Below, one piece after another: positions 35,551-42,958 of a stretch of DNA of 64,000 bases. Position 1 is the stretch's first letter. Each line of letters starts with the position of its first letter. Origin of the DNA: an uncultured Lentisphaeria bacterium. GTDB lineage: Bacteria > Verrucomicrobiota > Lentisphaeria > Victivallales > UBA1829. A program made the translations under genes and the position numbers. The notes under the pieces are model-generated. The model was not told where the DNA came from. It ran no database searches and was given only the letters and a program-made list of their open reading frames with translations. The stretch spans positions 19,563 to 83,562 of the forward strand of contig CASDPB010000076.1 of the NCBI GenBank assembly GCA_949282305.1. Direction: 5' to 3'.

Positions 35551-36057
35551 ATGGCAAATGAAATCACAGTCGGGACAATGGCAGTCGCCAAAATCGGTCG
35601 CAATGAAATTCCGGTGGAAGTCATCGCAGTAGAGGACGGCATTTATACCGTCAAAAATAAAGCAGGCAAAGAGTTCAAAACCAAGCGGATTGAAGCACTG
35701 CCGACCGAAGTCTCATGCGAGGTTTTGAATAACACGCCCTCAAACGAGAGATTATCCGGTACACAAGATGAACCTGTGTCGAGCAATCCATCACAAAATA
35801 AATTAGCCACGTCTGTGGCTAATTATTCCGGCAAAATGAGTCTGCTTAATGCCGCAGTGGAAGTCCTGCGCCAGAATGGGAAACCGCTAAATACACGGGA
35901 GATCGTGGCAAAGGCAGTCGCAGATGGGCTGTGGAATCCCACCGGTGCAAAAACTCCGAACCAGACTCTCTATGGAAGCATCTTCCGTGAAATCGCTACA
36001 AAGAAAAGTCCGCGCATCGTCAAGAGTGCAGAAAAAGGCAAATTCCAGCTTGGATAA
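35551..36057 (+). CDS. HARE-HTH winged-helix protein
   Basis: A 168-residue protein. Residues about 95-165 form a HARE-HTH domain: KMSLLNAAVEVLRQNGKPLN, TREIVAKAVADGLW and SIFREIATKKSPRIVKS. HARE-HTH domains occur in restriction, transcription and chromatin proteins and are proposed to sense DNA modification or to bridge enzymes to DNA. The N-terminal 60 residues (VAKIGRNEIPVEVIAVEDG, YTVKNKAGKEFKTKRI) look like a small SH3-like or Tudor-like barrel. The ATG follows GGAGG. Divergent from the recombinase operon; similar ORFs occur near DUF2924 and recombinase genes. Confidence 0.8.
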   Translation: MANEITVGTMAVAKIGRNEIPVEVIAVEDGIYTVKNKAGKEFKTKRIEALPTEVSCEVLNNTPSNERLSGTQDEPVSSNPSQNKLATSVANYSGKMSLLNAAVEVLRQNGKPLNTREIVAKAVADGLWNPTGAKTPNQTLYGSIFREIATKKSPRIVKSAEKGKFQLG

Positions 36058-36093
36058 TTATTTTATCACGGACAAGCAAGTCTCTTTAACATA

Positions 36094-36284
36094 CCGACTC
36101 CTTCCGCCGCCCTCTCCTGGAATCGCCGCTCGGGGGAACCGTTGGATTCCAGGAGGATCGCAGTGATAACTCGCCTATCTCCCCGATTCCTTCCGCCGCC
36201 CTCGATGAGAATCGGTCGCCGGGAGTACTTTTTGCTCTACCGTCTCCGTCCGCTGTTGGCAATTCTGTCAATTTGTCAACAGCG
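36094..36284. repeat. Structured repeat region, candidate island origin
   Basis: A 21-base direct repeat (36094-36114 and 36183-36203, one mismatch) built on CTTCCGCCGCCCTC, a perfect 10-base inverted repeat TCCTGGAATC / GATTCCAGGA (36115-36124, 36145-36154) and an 8-base inverted repeat CGCTGTTG / CAACAGCG (36251-36258, 36277-36284). No gene fits here. It lies next to the DUF3987 and primase genes, where a replication or transfer origin would be expected. Confidence 0.4.
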
Positions 36285-36342
36285 GGATTCGAGATTTTGA
36301 AATTACGATTTCCCGGAGTTGACCATTGACAATATGACAAAA

Positions 36343-37905
36343 TTATCCGTGCTGTGCGTCCTGTGATGACATCAGAAGAAGTTCCGGATTGACTTCAATA
36401 AAGCCCTCTTTCGGTCTTCCCGGCTTCCCGGTCTTTTCCGCCGGAAGCAAACGGCAGTAATGACGCGATTCCAGCAACTCCAGCATCTGCTTGAAACAAG
36501 CCTTTGTCAATCCGGTATTGCGGTAGACATCACGCACATCATGCCGTGCCGTCCGGTAATTCCGCATCATATAAGCAACAATTTTCCCGGCATCATTCGG
36601 CAACTGCATTTTGCGGATAAACAAATGACAGCGTTCTGCGTTTGCAATAAAATACAACATGAGTTCATGAGCGTTTTTCATGTCATCCAATTCGATTTTA
36701 CCATGTTCCTCAACTTGAGAGATTAGCAGTGCCAGCCGCAACGTCTGTGACGTATAGCGGATCGCCACATCAAGGGTTTCATAATACAATCCGCCCTTAT
36801 CGCTTTCACCCTCTATCTGCCGGTAATGCTCTTTCCAGAACTCTTTCGCTTCGGCAGTGATGCCGATGTATATCGGTTCGGTTTGGACATAACTGCGTTT
36901 CAGCAGACGCAATACCAAATCCCGGTATTCGTTCATGGTCCTGTCGGATATTTCATAATCATCAATATCCCGCATGAGTGTACCGTCTGCGTTGCGCTTG
37001 CCGACCCATGTTTCCGGGAAACAGTAAAGACAGCGTGAAGCAAAACCGCTGCAGAAGACTTCCGCCTTATCGCCCAGCATTGCCAGCATATCCGGCTGAC
37101 ACATCAGTACCAGACCAATGCAGGGATTTTTTACCGGCGTGATGGAACGTCCGGAACGGTCATAGGTCAGCGTTTTGGACCCGTCATAGCAGTCGAGAAA
37201 TACCTCGTCATGAGCATCTCCGTCATTGCTGTAACGCAGACCAAGGATCATTTTCAGCTGAAGGCGTCCGTCATCGGAAACCACCGCCACCCGTCCACCG
37301 CATGCGGCAAGTTTCTGCAGCAACGCTTCCTGAGTGATGTTGTTGGTGAAAATATTCGGATTGGGCAGCATGGTTTCCAGCTTGGATTTGATAATATCTA
37401 TCTCGGAACTTATCTCTTCTTCGTCCCTTTCCCCGATTCGCCCTTTTATAAGTTTATTGATCAGAAAATCCAGTCTCTTTTGCAGGATATCAGCTTTTTC
37501 CAGCTGTTTCTGATATTCCCTGCTCTGTGTTTCAAGCCACTCCCGAAACGGCTTCTGCACGATGCTGTCCACGGAACTCTTCCGTTCTCCTCTGGCAGCG
37601 AATATCAGCATATAGAGGTTAGCTCTGCCGGTCAATGAGCGTTTGAAACAGTAATGCACGTTCCGTCCGATCGCCAGTCCGACCAAGCCGAGTATCTCAG
37701 CGGCGGCAAGCGATGCCGGGACTTTGACAGCTTTGCTAATCTCATCCGCCATGTTCCGTATGACCGACGGCAAAGCGTGAAGCGGAAAATCCGGTAAAGT
37801 CGGCAAATCAATGTTGTTTCCGATAGGCGGCCATTCATAGCATTTTGCTTCTTCCGGAATAGCGTCCTTGATAATATTGATGGATTCATCAGCGTATGAT
37901 TTCAT
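36343..37905 (-). CDS. DUF3987 (YfjI-type) replication-associated protein
   Basis: A 520-residue protein of the DUF3987 family, present in phages, satellites and integrative elements beside primases. DLPTLPDFPLHALPSVIRNM at the N-terminus, AEILGLVGLAIGRNV, FAARGERKSSVDS (a degenerate P-loop-like segment, about 107-119), VVSDDGRLQLKMI, and GFASRCLYCFPE match the family. A C-terminal winged helix (about 440-500) may bind DNA. A helicase or primase partner role in island replication is inferred. It starts 5 bases after the primase gene ends, and the two share an mRNA. Confidence 0.82.
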   Translation of the reverse strand: MKSYADESINIIKDAIPEEAKCYEWPPIGNNIDLPTLPDFPLHALPSVIRNMADEISKAVKVPASLAAAEILGLVGLAIGRNVHYCFKRSLTGRANLYMLIFAARGERKSSVDSIVQKPFREWLETQSREYQKQLEKADILQKRLDFLINKLIKGRIGERDEEEISSEIDIIKSKLETMLPNPNIFTNNITQEALLQKLAACGGRVAVVSDDGRLQLKMILGLRYSNDGDAHDEVFLDCYDGSKTLTYDRSGRSITPVKNPCIGLVLMCQPDMLAMLGDKAEVFCSGFASRCLYCFPETWVGKRNADGTLMRDIDDYEISDRTMNEYRDLVLRLLKRSYVQTEPIYIGITAEAKEFWKEHYRQIEGESDKGGLYYETLDVAIRYTSQTLRLALLISQVEEHGKIELDDMKNAHELMLYFIANAERCHLFIRKMQLPNDAGKIVAYMMRNYRTARHDVRDVYRNTGLTKACFKQMLELLESRHYCRLLPAEKTGKPGRPKEGFIEVNPELLLMSSQDAQHG

Positions 37906-37910
37906 GAATC

Positions 37911-38936
37911 TCAGTTTCCTTTCAAATTCGGATTCAAATAAAGAAGTCTCTGGAAGTTGCCGTTTGACCGCTGTATGCCGGGAGTCCTGGTCATCCGGCT
38001 TTCATTTTTACAGGCAGGGTCACAGCCGAGAATCTCCAGATTGTTGCGGAAAAGTTCATTTTCCACTTTGCTCTCCCATTCCTTTGCGTTATTACAGTTT
38101 ACCGCCAGCAGACCGTGAACGGACTTATTGCCGGAGTAGACCAGCGCCGCAAACGGCATACCCTTGTCGAGCATTGCCATGTAGAACGCCAACTGATCCC
38201 GTAATGGCTTTGAGTCAAATTCCACTACGGCAAAGCGGTACTTCGCCACACAGCGGTCGCTCACCAGTGAGAGTTTGCCGTTTTCACGCTCTTCCGGGAT
38301 ACCGGTCAACGGATTCGGGCGGAAAAATTCAGCCATCTGCAAATCTTCCAGATGAGCAGTCACCGTGCGGACATTACTCTGTTGCTGACAATATCCTGCA
38401 ACAGCGTCGCCGATATAGATCTTGTCATCTGGCTCATAGAGTGCGGAAAGCAACGCCGGCATATCTTCCTGACCGCACTCAAAATCAAGGCGGTATGGTG
38501 AGCGTTCCCACAACTCGCATTCCAAGTCGGATTGGGAATAATCCGCATAGGACGCAATGATAACCTCAAACGCTTTATCTCCGTTAAACGCTTTCCCGTG
38601 ATGCGCCGGCAAGATCGGCACTCTGCCGGAATCACGTTTGGCATAATAACAAAGCGTTCCGATGGAGTGCTGTCCATGCAGATTTATCCATGCACGGCGG
38701 ATTTGCTGTTTGTCCCGGTGACTTGGTGTCAGACTCCAGGCCTCAAAGACCTCGTAGGGAACGCCAAGATTTTTCAAGGCGATACAGATTGACTGCCACG
38801 ATTTGGTGTCATCCGCCCTTGAACGGTCAATCTGTTTCAAGAGCCGTATTGCGTTTTCCGGCGTTTGCTCCAAGTGTACTTTGGAATGGGGGGCTTCGCA
38901 GACATTTGCTGCGACGGACGGTGAGAATGGTGTCAT
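37911..38936 (-). CDS. Primase-like protein with PriCT-2 domain
   Basis: About 341 residues. The N-terminal 25-90 segment (RLLKQIDRSRADDTKSWQSI, CIALKNLGVPYEVFEAWSL, DKQQIRRAWINL) is a PriCT-2 domain, the C-terminal module of archaeo-eukaryotic-type primases in mobile elements. The second half (AKYRFAVVEFDSKPLRDQ, FAALVYSGNKSVHGLL) has acidic residues and the SGNKSVHG block of a polymerase-like primase domain. Domain order is therefore swapped relative to common primases. ATG 38936 lies 9 bases after AAGGAG; upstream codons are open but unlikely. With DUF3987 it forms the island replication unit. Confidence 0.75.
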   Translation of the reverse strand: MTPFSPSVAANVCEAPHSKVHLEQTPENAIRLLKQIDRSRADDTKSWQSICIALKNLGVPYEVFEAWSLTPSHRDKQQIRRAWINLHGQHSIGTLCYYAKRDSGRVPILPAHHGKAFNGDKAFEVIIASYADYSQSDLECELWERSPYRLDFECGQEDMPALLSALYEPDDKIYIGDAVAGYCQQQSNVRTVTAHLEDLQMAEFFRPNPLTGIPEERENGKLSLVSDRCVAKYRFAVVEFDSKPLRDQLAFYMAMLDKGMPFAALVYSGNKSVHGLLAVNCNNAKEWESKVENELFRNNLEILGCDPACKNESRMTRTPGIQRSNGNFQRLLYLNPNLKGN

Positions 38937-39042
38937 ATTCGACATCTCCTTATGGTTACGAACACCACGGGATTGTGATGTTCTACCGGGAGATACCGGC
39001 GTGTCCGGGTTTGTCCGGGTCTTGTTGCATCGAGATAAAATG

Positions 39043-39075
39043 AAAAAAGCCCTGGCCAAATCAATGACCAAGGCT
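39043..39075 (-). terminator. Intrinsic terminator after the unknown 322-residue gene
   Basis: On the complement AGCCTTGG / CCAGGGCT (one G-U) with a 11-base loop followed by TTTTTT. It separates the hipBA-sigma-unknown unit from the primase-DUF3987 unit. Confidence 0.75.
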
Positions 39076-39136
39076 GAATATGGCAGTTAAAAATTTTTTG
39101 AAAAAAGTCTGCGTGTCCGGCTTTTGTCCGGATCTG

Positions 39137-40105
39137 TCAGGATTCCAGTTCTTCCCGAGTCCGGGCTTTATTTATAATTGCATCTGTTATCTCGCCATCT
39201 GTCAAGGCAATGTCCTCCGCCTTAAACAAAGGGATCAGTTTTTCCACCGCAAAATAGGAACGATTCTGCTTTCCGGTAAAATCGGCGGCAAGACTGCTGT
39301 TGTGTCTGGTTATCAGTTTCCGCAAATTATCAGCCGGAGCTTCGACATCGTCTTTATGGTACAGCTTTGCCATGACCGCACGGGCGGCATCCATAATTGT
39401 AATGAAACGCTCCTGTATGGCTTCTTTCAGTTCAAGATTTTCTTTTACCAGATGTTCATTGACCTGCTGATAGGATTCCCGCAGAGCTTTTTCGGAATGC
39501 CATTTCTGCTTGTAGAACGCTTCTTTATCCGACCACTCACGGGTCAGCAGATAATTTGTCCATTGAGCAAGAAAATTATCCATCATGAACGGCCACGCAT
39601 TCGAGCGGGTATCAATGTAATCATATATGATATATGCGATTTGCCGTGTCTCTTCCGATGCCGTATAGATTTCATCGCAGATGCGGTTTCCGTATCCCAT
39701 CTCCCATGTAAGAATCAGATTTTCACTGGCACTGATAAACTGTCTCGGCTTTTCCAGCAGACCTGTAAACACCTGAGGAAAACAATTTTTCAGCGAATCG
39801 AGATAATCTTCTGCGGACAATTCATCCGGAGTCGGTGCATAACTATCGTAATCACAATCGTATATGTTACACATGTGTGCCGTATAAAATTTATAAAAAT
39901 CCAAATCCGGCAGAGTGCCGTCCAGCATCCGGCATAACGTGTCAGACGGCATTTTTTCATCTGCCAGCAGTTCACGCAAATATTCCAGAAGAAGCCGGAT
40001 GCGTTTATCGCCGAAATCTCCTTCATTCAAATCTTTTGCAAATATTTCCATCAGCCGCCGTTGCGGTACGGACAGCTCAATCGTCTCTATTTTCATCGTC
40101 TTCAT
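39137..40105 (-). CDS. Unknown island protein, 322 residues
   Basis: No family recognised. It is acidic and largely helical: QRRLMEIFAKDLNEGDFGDK, RIRLLLEYLRELLADEKMPS, then a YDSYAPTPDELSAEDYLDSL segment and a predicted coiled-coil (about 205-245: SEKALRESYQQVNEHLVKE, NLELKEAIQERFITIMDAA). No membrane segment or catalytic motif is seen. It overlaps the sigma-factor gene by 29 bases, a tight coupling suggesting a functional partner, for instance an anti-sigma or replication accessory protein; that is speculation. Confidence 0.7.
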   Translation of the reverse strand: MKTMKIETIELSVPQRRLMEIFAKDLNEGDFGDKRIRLLLEYLRELLADEKMPSDTLCRMLDGTLPDLDFYKFYTAHMCNIYDCDYDSYAPTPDELSAEDYLDSLKNCFPQVFTGLLEKPRQFISASENLILTWEMGYGNRICDEIYTASEETRQIAYIIYDYIDTRSNAWPFMMDNFLAQWTNYLLTREWSDKEAFYKQKWHSEKALRESYQQVNEHLVKENLELKEAIQERFITIMDAARAVMAKLYHKDDVEAPADNLRKLITRHNSSLAADFTGKQNRSYFAVEKLIPLFKAEDIALTDGEITDAIINKARTREELES

Positions 40106-40802
40106 CTTTCAGGGTTATAAAGGTTTTCCACTGCGGACGGTAAATACCGTTCAGCAACGGACGTAATTTTGCGTAAATCTCTTCAATGGTACGTTTGAAG
40201 CCCTGCTTTGTTCTGCCAAGTCTCCGGGCGACAGCATCAATTCCCGGCTGTTCATCATTGTAATACAGCATGCGGATAATGGTCTGCTCTTCAGCACTCA
40301 AAGTCTTTATGGCATCTTCGACTTTGCGGACAAATTCCAAATATCTGCGTTCATCATAATCATTGCCGACAAGTTCAACATTGACCTCGTCATTCCTGTT
40401 CCATGTAATATGCTTTTTGAGATTGCCGTAAACCCAGCGTTCGACAACTTTCCGCATATAAGTGGAAAACCGGGCTTGCTTATCAGGTTTGAAATTGGAA
40501 AACTTTTTGACAATGGCATAATTGCCGATTCCGACAAAATCTTCCATGGACAGACCGTAATATTTGAACGAGGTATTGATCGCCATCGACAATACCATGC
40601 CGAGATGAGAACAAATCAGTTTTTCCTGCGCCGCAAGATAAAGCGGATCATCCTCCGGATTTTTCAAATCCGCCATGACCGCAGCATACTCTTCCTCTGT
40701 GAGTTCCGGATAATTCAGCAGTTCGATGGCATAGCGGTACAAACCCGGATGCTCGTCATGATTCAGGTCAAGATGTACGGATTTTTTCGACTCCTCACTC
40801 AC
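40077..40802 (-). CDS. Island-encoded sigma-70-family sigma factor
   Basis: A 241-residue alternative sigma factor. Region 2 spans about 60-130 (QEKLICSHLGMVLSMAINTS, LSMEDFVGIGNYAIVKKFS, DKQARFSTYMRKVVERWVYG) and region 4 about 165-225 (IKTLSAEEQTIIRMLYYND, GIDAVARRLGRTKQGFKRTI). Start is GTG, after AAGGCGG. It lies in one minus-strand run with hipBA upstream and the unknown gene downstream. A private sigma factor would let the island control its own promoters. It is closer to general sigma-70/sporulation-type architecture than to short ECF factors. Confidence 0.88.
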   Translation of the reverse strand: MSEESKKSVHLDLNHDEHPGLYRYAIELLNYPELTEEEYAAVMADLKNPEDDPLYLAAQEKLICSHLGMVLSMAINTSFKYYGLSMEDFVGIGNYAIVKKFSNFKPDKQARFSTYMRKVVERWVYGNLKKHITWNRNDEVNVELVGNDYDERRYLEFVRKVEDAIKTLSAEEQTIIRMLYYNDEQPGIDAVARRLGRTKQGFKRTIEEIYAKLRPLLNGIYRPQWKTFITLKDEDDENRDD

Positions 40803-40830
40803 AGCAAAACCGCCTTACTGTTTTCAGAAG

Positions 40831-41985
40831 TTACGCTGAGATACCATTATTTTTGAGTGCCGATTCGACCGTATTGATAATGCTGCGAACTGCCGATGCC
40901 GGAATATCTGCTACTTTTGCGGCGGCGATTAAATCCTCGTCAGTAATATTGCGTCCTCTGCCGTTGACCATGGCAGTCTGTTCGCCATTGATTCCGGCAG
41001 AGGGAGTCAGGTCGTATGCCGGGGCTAAACGCCATTCAAAATTTTTGTTCAGCAGGAACGAGAAATTTTTGCTGTGGTCATCACGGTTGCCGCTTTTTAC
41101 ATTGAAAACCATGCGCCTGACCATCTCTTCCGCCTGCGTAATGTCGCGGGTCAGAACCAGTGTGAGTTTCAGCAGATTTTCATAATCCAGACAGCTGAAC
41201 CGGTGCGACGCATGAAGCAGTCCGCACGCTGTATGCACATGCACCTTGCCCTGCGGAGTCCGGTCAAACCGCTGAACGCCGAAGTATCCGCCACCGTTTT
41301 TCGAGGGGAAAAGATGAGTTGGCGGCATATCAATCCCGGCTTCCTTTGCCGCCAATGAATAACGGTATTCCGTTTCGCCGGAGTTCAGTTTATCGTGCCG
41401 TTCGGAAAACTTAATGATCCACGGCGTAAACCCGGAAGGCGGATTTACTCCGCCATGAATGATTTTCTGCCGGTCATCGGAAACATATGCCACGATTTTC
41501 GGACGCGCTCCGCCGGATGAACCATTGAGTTTCAGCAGTTCATCCAGTACATCGGAATCGTTTCCGGCAAGGATCTTATCCACTTCTCCGGAAAGAGAAT
41601 CCAGCTCCACATTTCCGACTTCTTCCGCCGCTTCATCGGCAGGCTCGTATTCCAATGCACCCATAGGATTGCGTCCGATCATGGAAAGCCGGGAAAGCGG
41701 CGTAATGGAATCATAGGAAAGAGCGCGTTTCCGCAATTTGCGGTCAAGCAGCAGACATCCCCAGCCATCCGGTAAGCTGTCATTGAACAAACCGAAAAGA
41801 CCGTCAAAGGTGCGTTTTTCATCTTCAAACACGCCCGGTTTCAAGGGAAGTTTGAACGGCGAAAGGGCGATGCCGCTTTGCAGAAAATCAGGCGAATATT
41901 CAAAAAAGACACGTCCCGCATTTTCATAAAGCAAACCGACCATCCGGCGGATGCCATAAGTATTCAGATAAACGGAAAGCTTCAT
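40831..41985 (-). CDS. hipA: HipA-family toxin kinase
   Basis: A 384-residue HipA-like serine/threonine kinase. The N-terminal Couple_hipA part (GLLYENAGRVFFEYSPDFLQ) includes LPDGWGCLLLDR; the kinase core has WIIKFSERHD, GGYFGVQRFDRT, HASHRFSCLDYENLLKL, and GNRDDHSKNFSFLL with the catalytic Asp, then LAPAYDLTPS. All catalytic blocks look intact. Family members phosphorylate glutamyl-tRNA synthetase or related targets and arrest growth. It overlaps hipB by 4 bases, downstream of it, and is 28 bases upstream of the sigma-factor gene. Confidence 0.92.
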   Translation of the reverse strand: MKLSVYLNTYGIRRMVGLLYENAGRVFFEYSPDFLQSGIALSPFKLPLKPGVFEDEKRTFDGLFGLFNDSLPDGWGCLLLDRKLRKRALSYDSITPLSRLSMIGRNPMGALEYEPADEAAEEVGNVELDSLSGEVDKILAGNDSDVLDELLKLNGSSGGARPKIVAYVSDDRQKIIHGGVNPPSGFTPWIIKFSERHDKLNSGETEYRYSLAAKEAGIDMPPTHLFPSKNGGGYFGVQRFDRTPQGKVHVHTACGLLHASHRFSCLDYENLLKLTLVLTRDITQAEEMVRRMVFNVKSGNRDDHSKNFSFLLNKNFEWRLAPAYDLTPSAGINGEQTAMVNGRGRNITDEDLIAAAKVADIPASAVRSIINTVESALKNNGISA

Positions 41986-42302
41986 TTTCTGCGTGGCCTC
42001 TGTCTGATTTTTGGCTCTTCAAGATTGAAAAGCGACTGCGGCTTTTGGGATACAGCAAACAACCGGTCAAACTCTTCAAGCCGTCCCAGCACAAGAGCAA
42101 TGGAAAGCAAGTGATGAAACTGTATTTCTCCGGTCTTTTCAAACCGCTTGATCGTCCCGACCGCCACGCCGACCCGTTCCGCCAAGGCGATCTGCGATAG
42201 ATTCTGTTCGATCCGCATGGCACGCACCCGTGCAGCGCAATCCAGCATAACCTCTTGCGGCGTCCTCAGCAAAAGTTCTATACTCTGTTTATCCTTGTCC
42301 AT
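41982..42302 (-). CDS. hipB: HipB-like XRE antitoxin
   Basis: A 106-residue protein with an XRE helix-turn-helix at about residues 22-75 (RVRAMRIEQNLSQIALAERV, AVGTIKRFEKTGEIQFHHLL). The basic tail PKIRQRPRRK at the C-terminus is unusual and could contact DNA. ATG 42302 follows AAGGACAAG; the frame is open upstream but without a better start. It neutralises HipA and should repress its own promoter, where a 17-base palindrome lies at 42331-42347. Confidence 0.88.
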   Translation of the reverse strand: MDKDKQSIELLLRTPQEVMLDCAARVRAMRIEQNLSQIALAERVGVAVGTIKRFEKTGEIQFHHLLSIALVLGRLEEFDRLFAVSQKPQSLFNLEEPKIRQRPRRK

Positions 42303-42330
42303 TATCTTGTCCTTGCATGCAATTATTCTT

Positions 42331-42347
42331 GTGTTATAAGATAGCAC
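42331..42347. promoter_or_regulatory. Candidate HipB operator
   Basis: GTGTTATAAGATAGCAC, a palindrome of the form GTG-n-TAT-nnn-ATA-n-CAC, 29 bases upstream of the hipB ATG. A partial second copy (GTGTTATATCGTATA) lies at 42451-42465. Spacing suits autorepression by the XRE antitoxin. Confidence 0.55.
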
Positions 42348-42428
42348 ACTATCCAATATAATCAAGGAAACAGCATAATATTTCCGAATTAATCCTTCGC
42401 CTGAATTATTCAAAAAAATATAAATTCA

Positions 42429-42622
42429 TTGCAAGTGTTTCTGCGATAATGTGTTATATCGTATATAAAACTGAATCTTCCATCTTCGCATAGTTTGCCG
42501 CCTGTCGCGCCGGGCAGATAAGTATACGGGGTCGACTGCATAATCGCAACACGAGCCGTTTCCGGCCAACCAACGGCGCTTTTCATATCCGAGTCCGGGG
42601 AGCTCTTCCCCCTATATTTTTT
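42429..42622 (+). ncRNA. Candidate small RNA between hipB and the small membrane ORF
   Basis: A promoter-like TTGCAA (42429-42434), 17-base spacer and TGTTAT (42452-42457) is followed about 135 bases later by a hairpin GGGGA / TCCCC (42597-42611) and TTTTTT (42617-42622), a plausible intrinsic terminator. The stretch between encodes no convincing protein and is GC-rich with several inverted segments. The transcript (about 42464-42622) is predicted from signals only. Confidence 0.35.
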
Positions 42623-42785
42623 CCGCAGATTTCCGGATTATTTCCTGGGATTCTTTCTTCTTACGCTACTGTGTTTCGTCGCTTTTTGTCTGGTGCGAAC
42701 CTATCGCTGGTGGATGCACGGATAAGCATGTTTCTCCTTTTTCGGGAAATGCAAACGTCTGAGTTGAACCACAATATTCAGCCTC

Positions 42786-42814
42786 TTGCAAAAGAGAAAA
42801 TGTCGTTGTATAGT
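42786..42814 (+). promoter_or_regulatory. Promoter for the small membrane ORF
   Basis: TTGCAA (42786-42791), a 17-base spacer and TATAGT (42809-42814), 33 bases upstream of the ATG at 42848. Confidence 0.6.
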
Positions 42815-42847
42815 AGTAACCATATTTCCATCCCATAAGGAAATACG

Positions 42848-42958
42848 ATGAAGCGTCAGACGATGTCGCAACTTCTACAATTCATTCGGAGAAAACTTCT
42901 TCTGATATCAGTAGCATTGTTTTGTATTCTGCATCTTCCCGATAGACATTCCTCATAA
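42848..42958 (+). CDS. Small hydrophobic protein (36 residues)
   Basis: ATG preceded by AAGGAAATACG and by a good sigma-70-type promoter. The product has a basic start (KRQTMSQLLQFIRRK) and one hydrophobic segment (LLLISVALFCILHL), so it should be a single-span membrane peptide. Size and character resemble type I toxin peptides or small defence-associated membrane proteins, but no family is recognised. It converges on the SMC-like gene and overlaps its last codons by 6 bases. Confidence 0.45.
   Translation: MKRQTMSQLLQFIRRKLLLISVALFCILHLPDRHSS

Noticed and set aside
39137..40105. Replication initiator (Rep) function for the unknown island protein
   Set aside because: No Rep, HUH or winged-helix motif could be seen; position next to the primase alone is insufficient.
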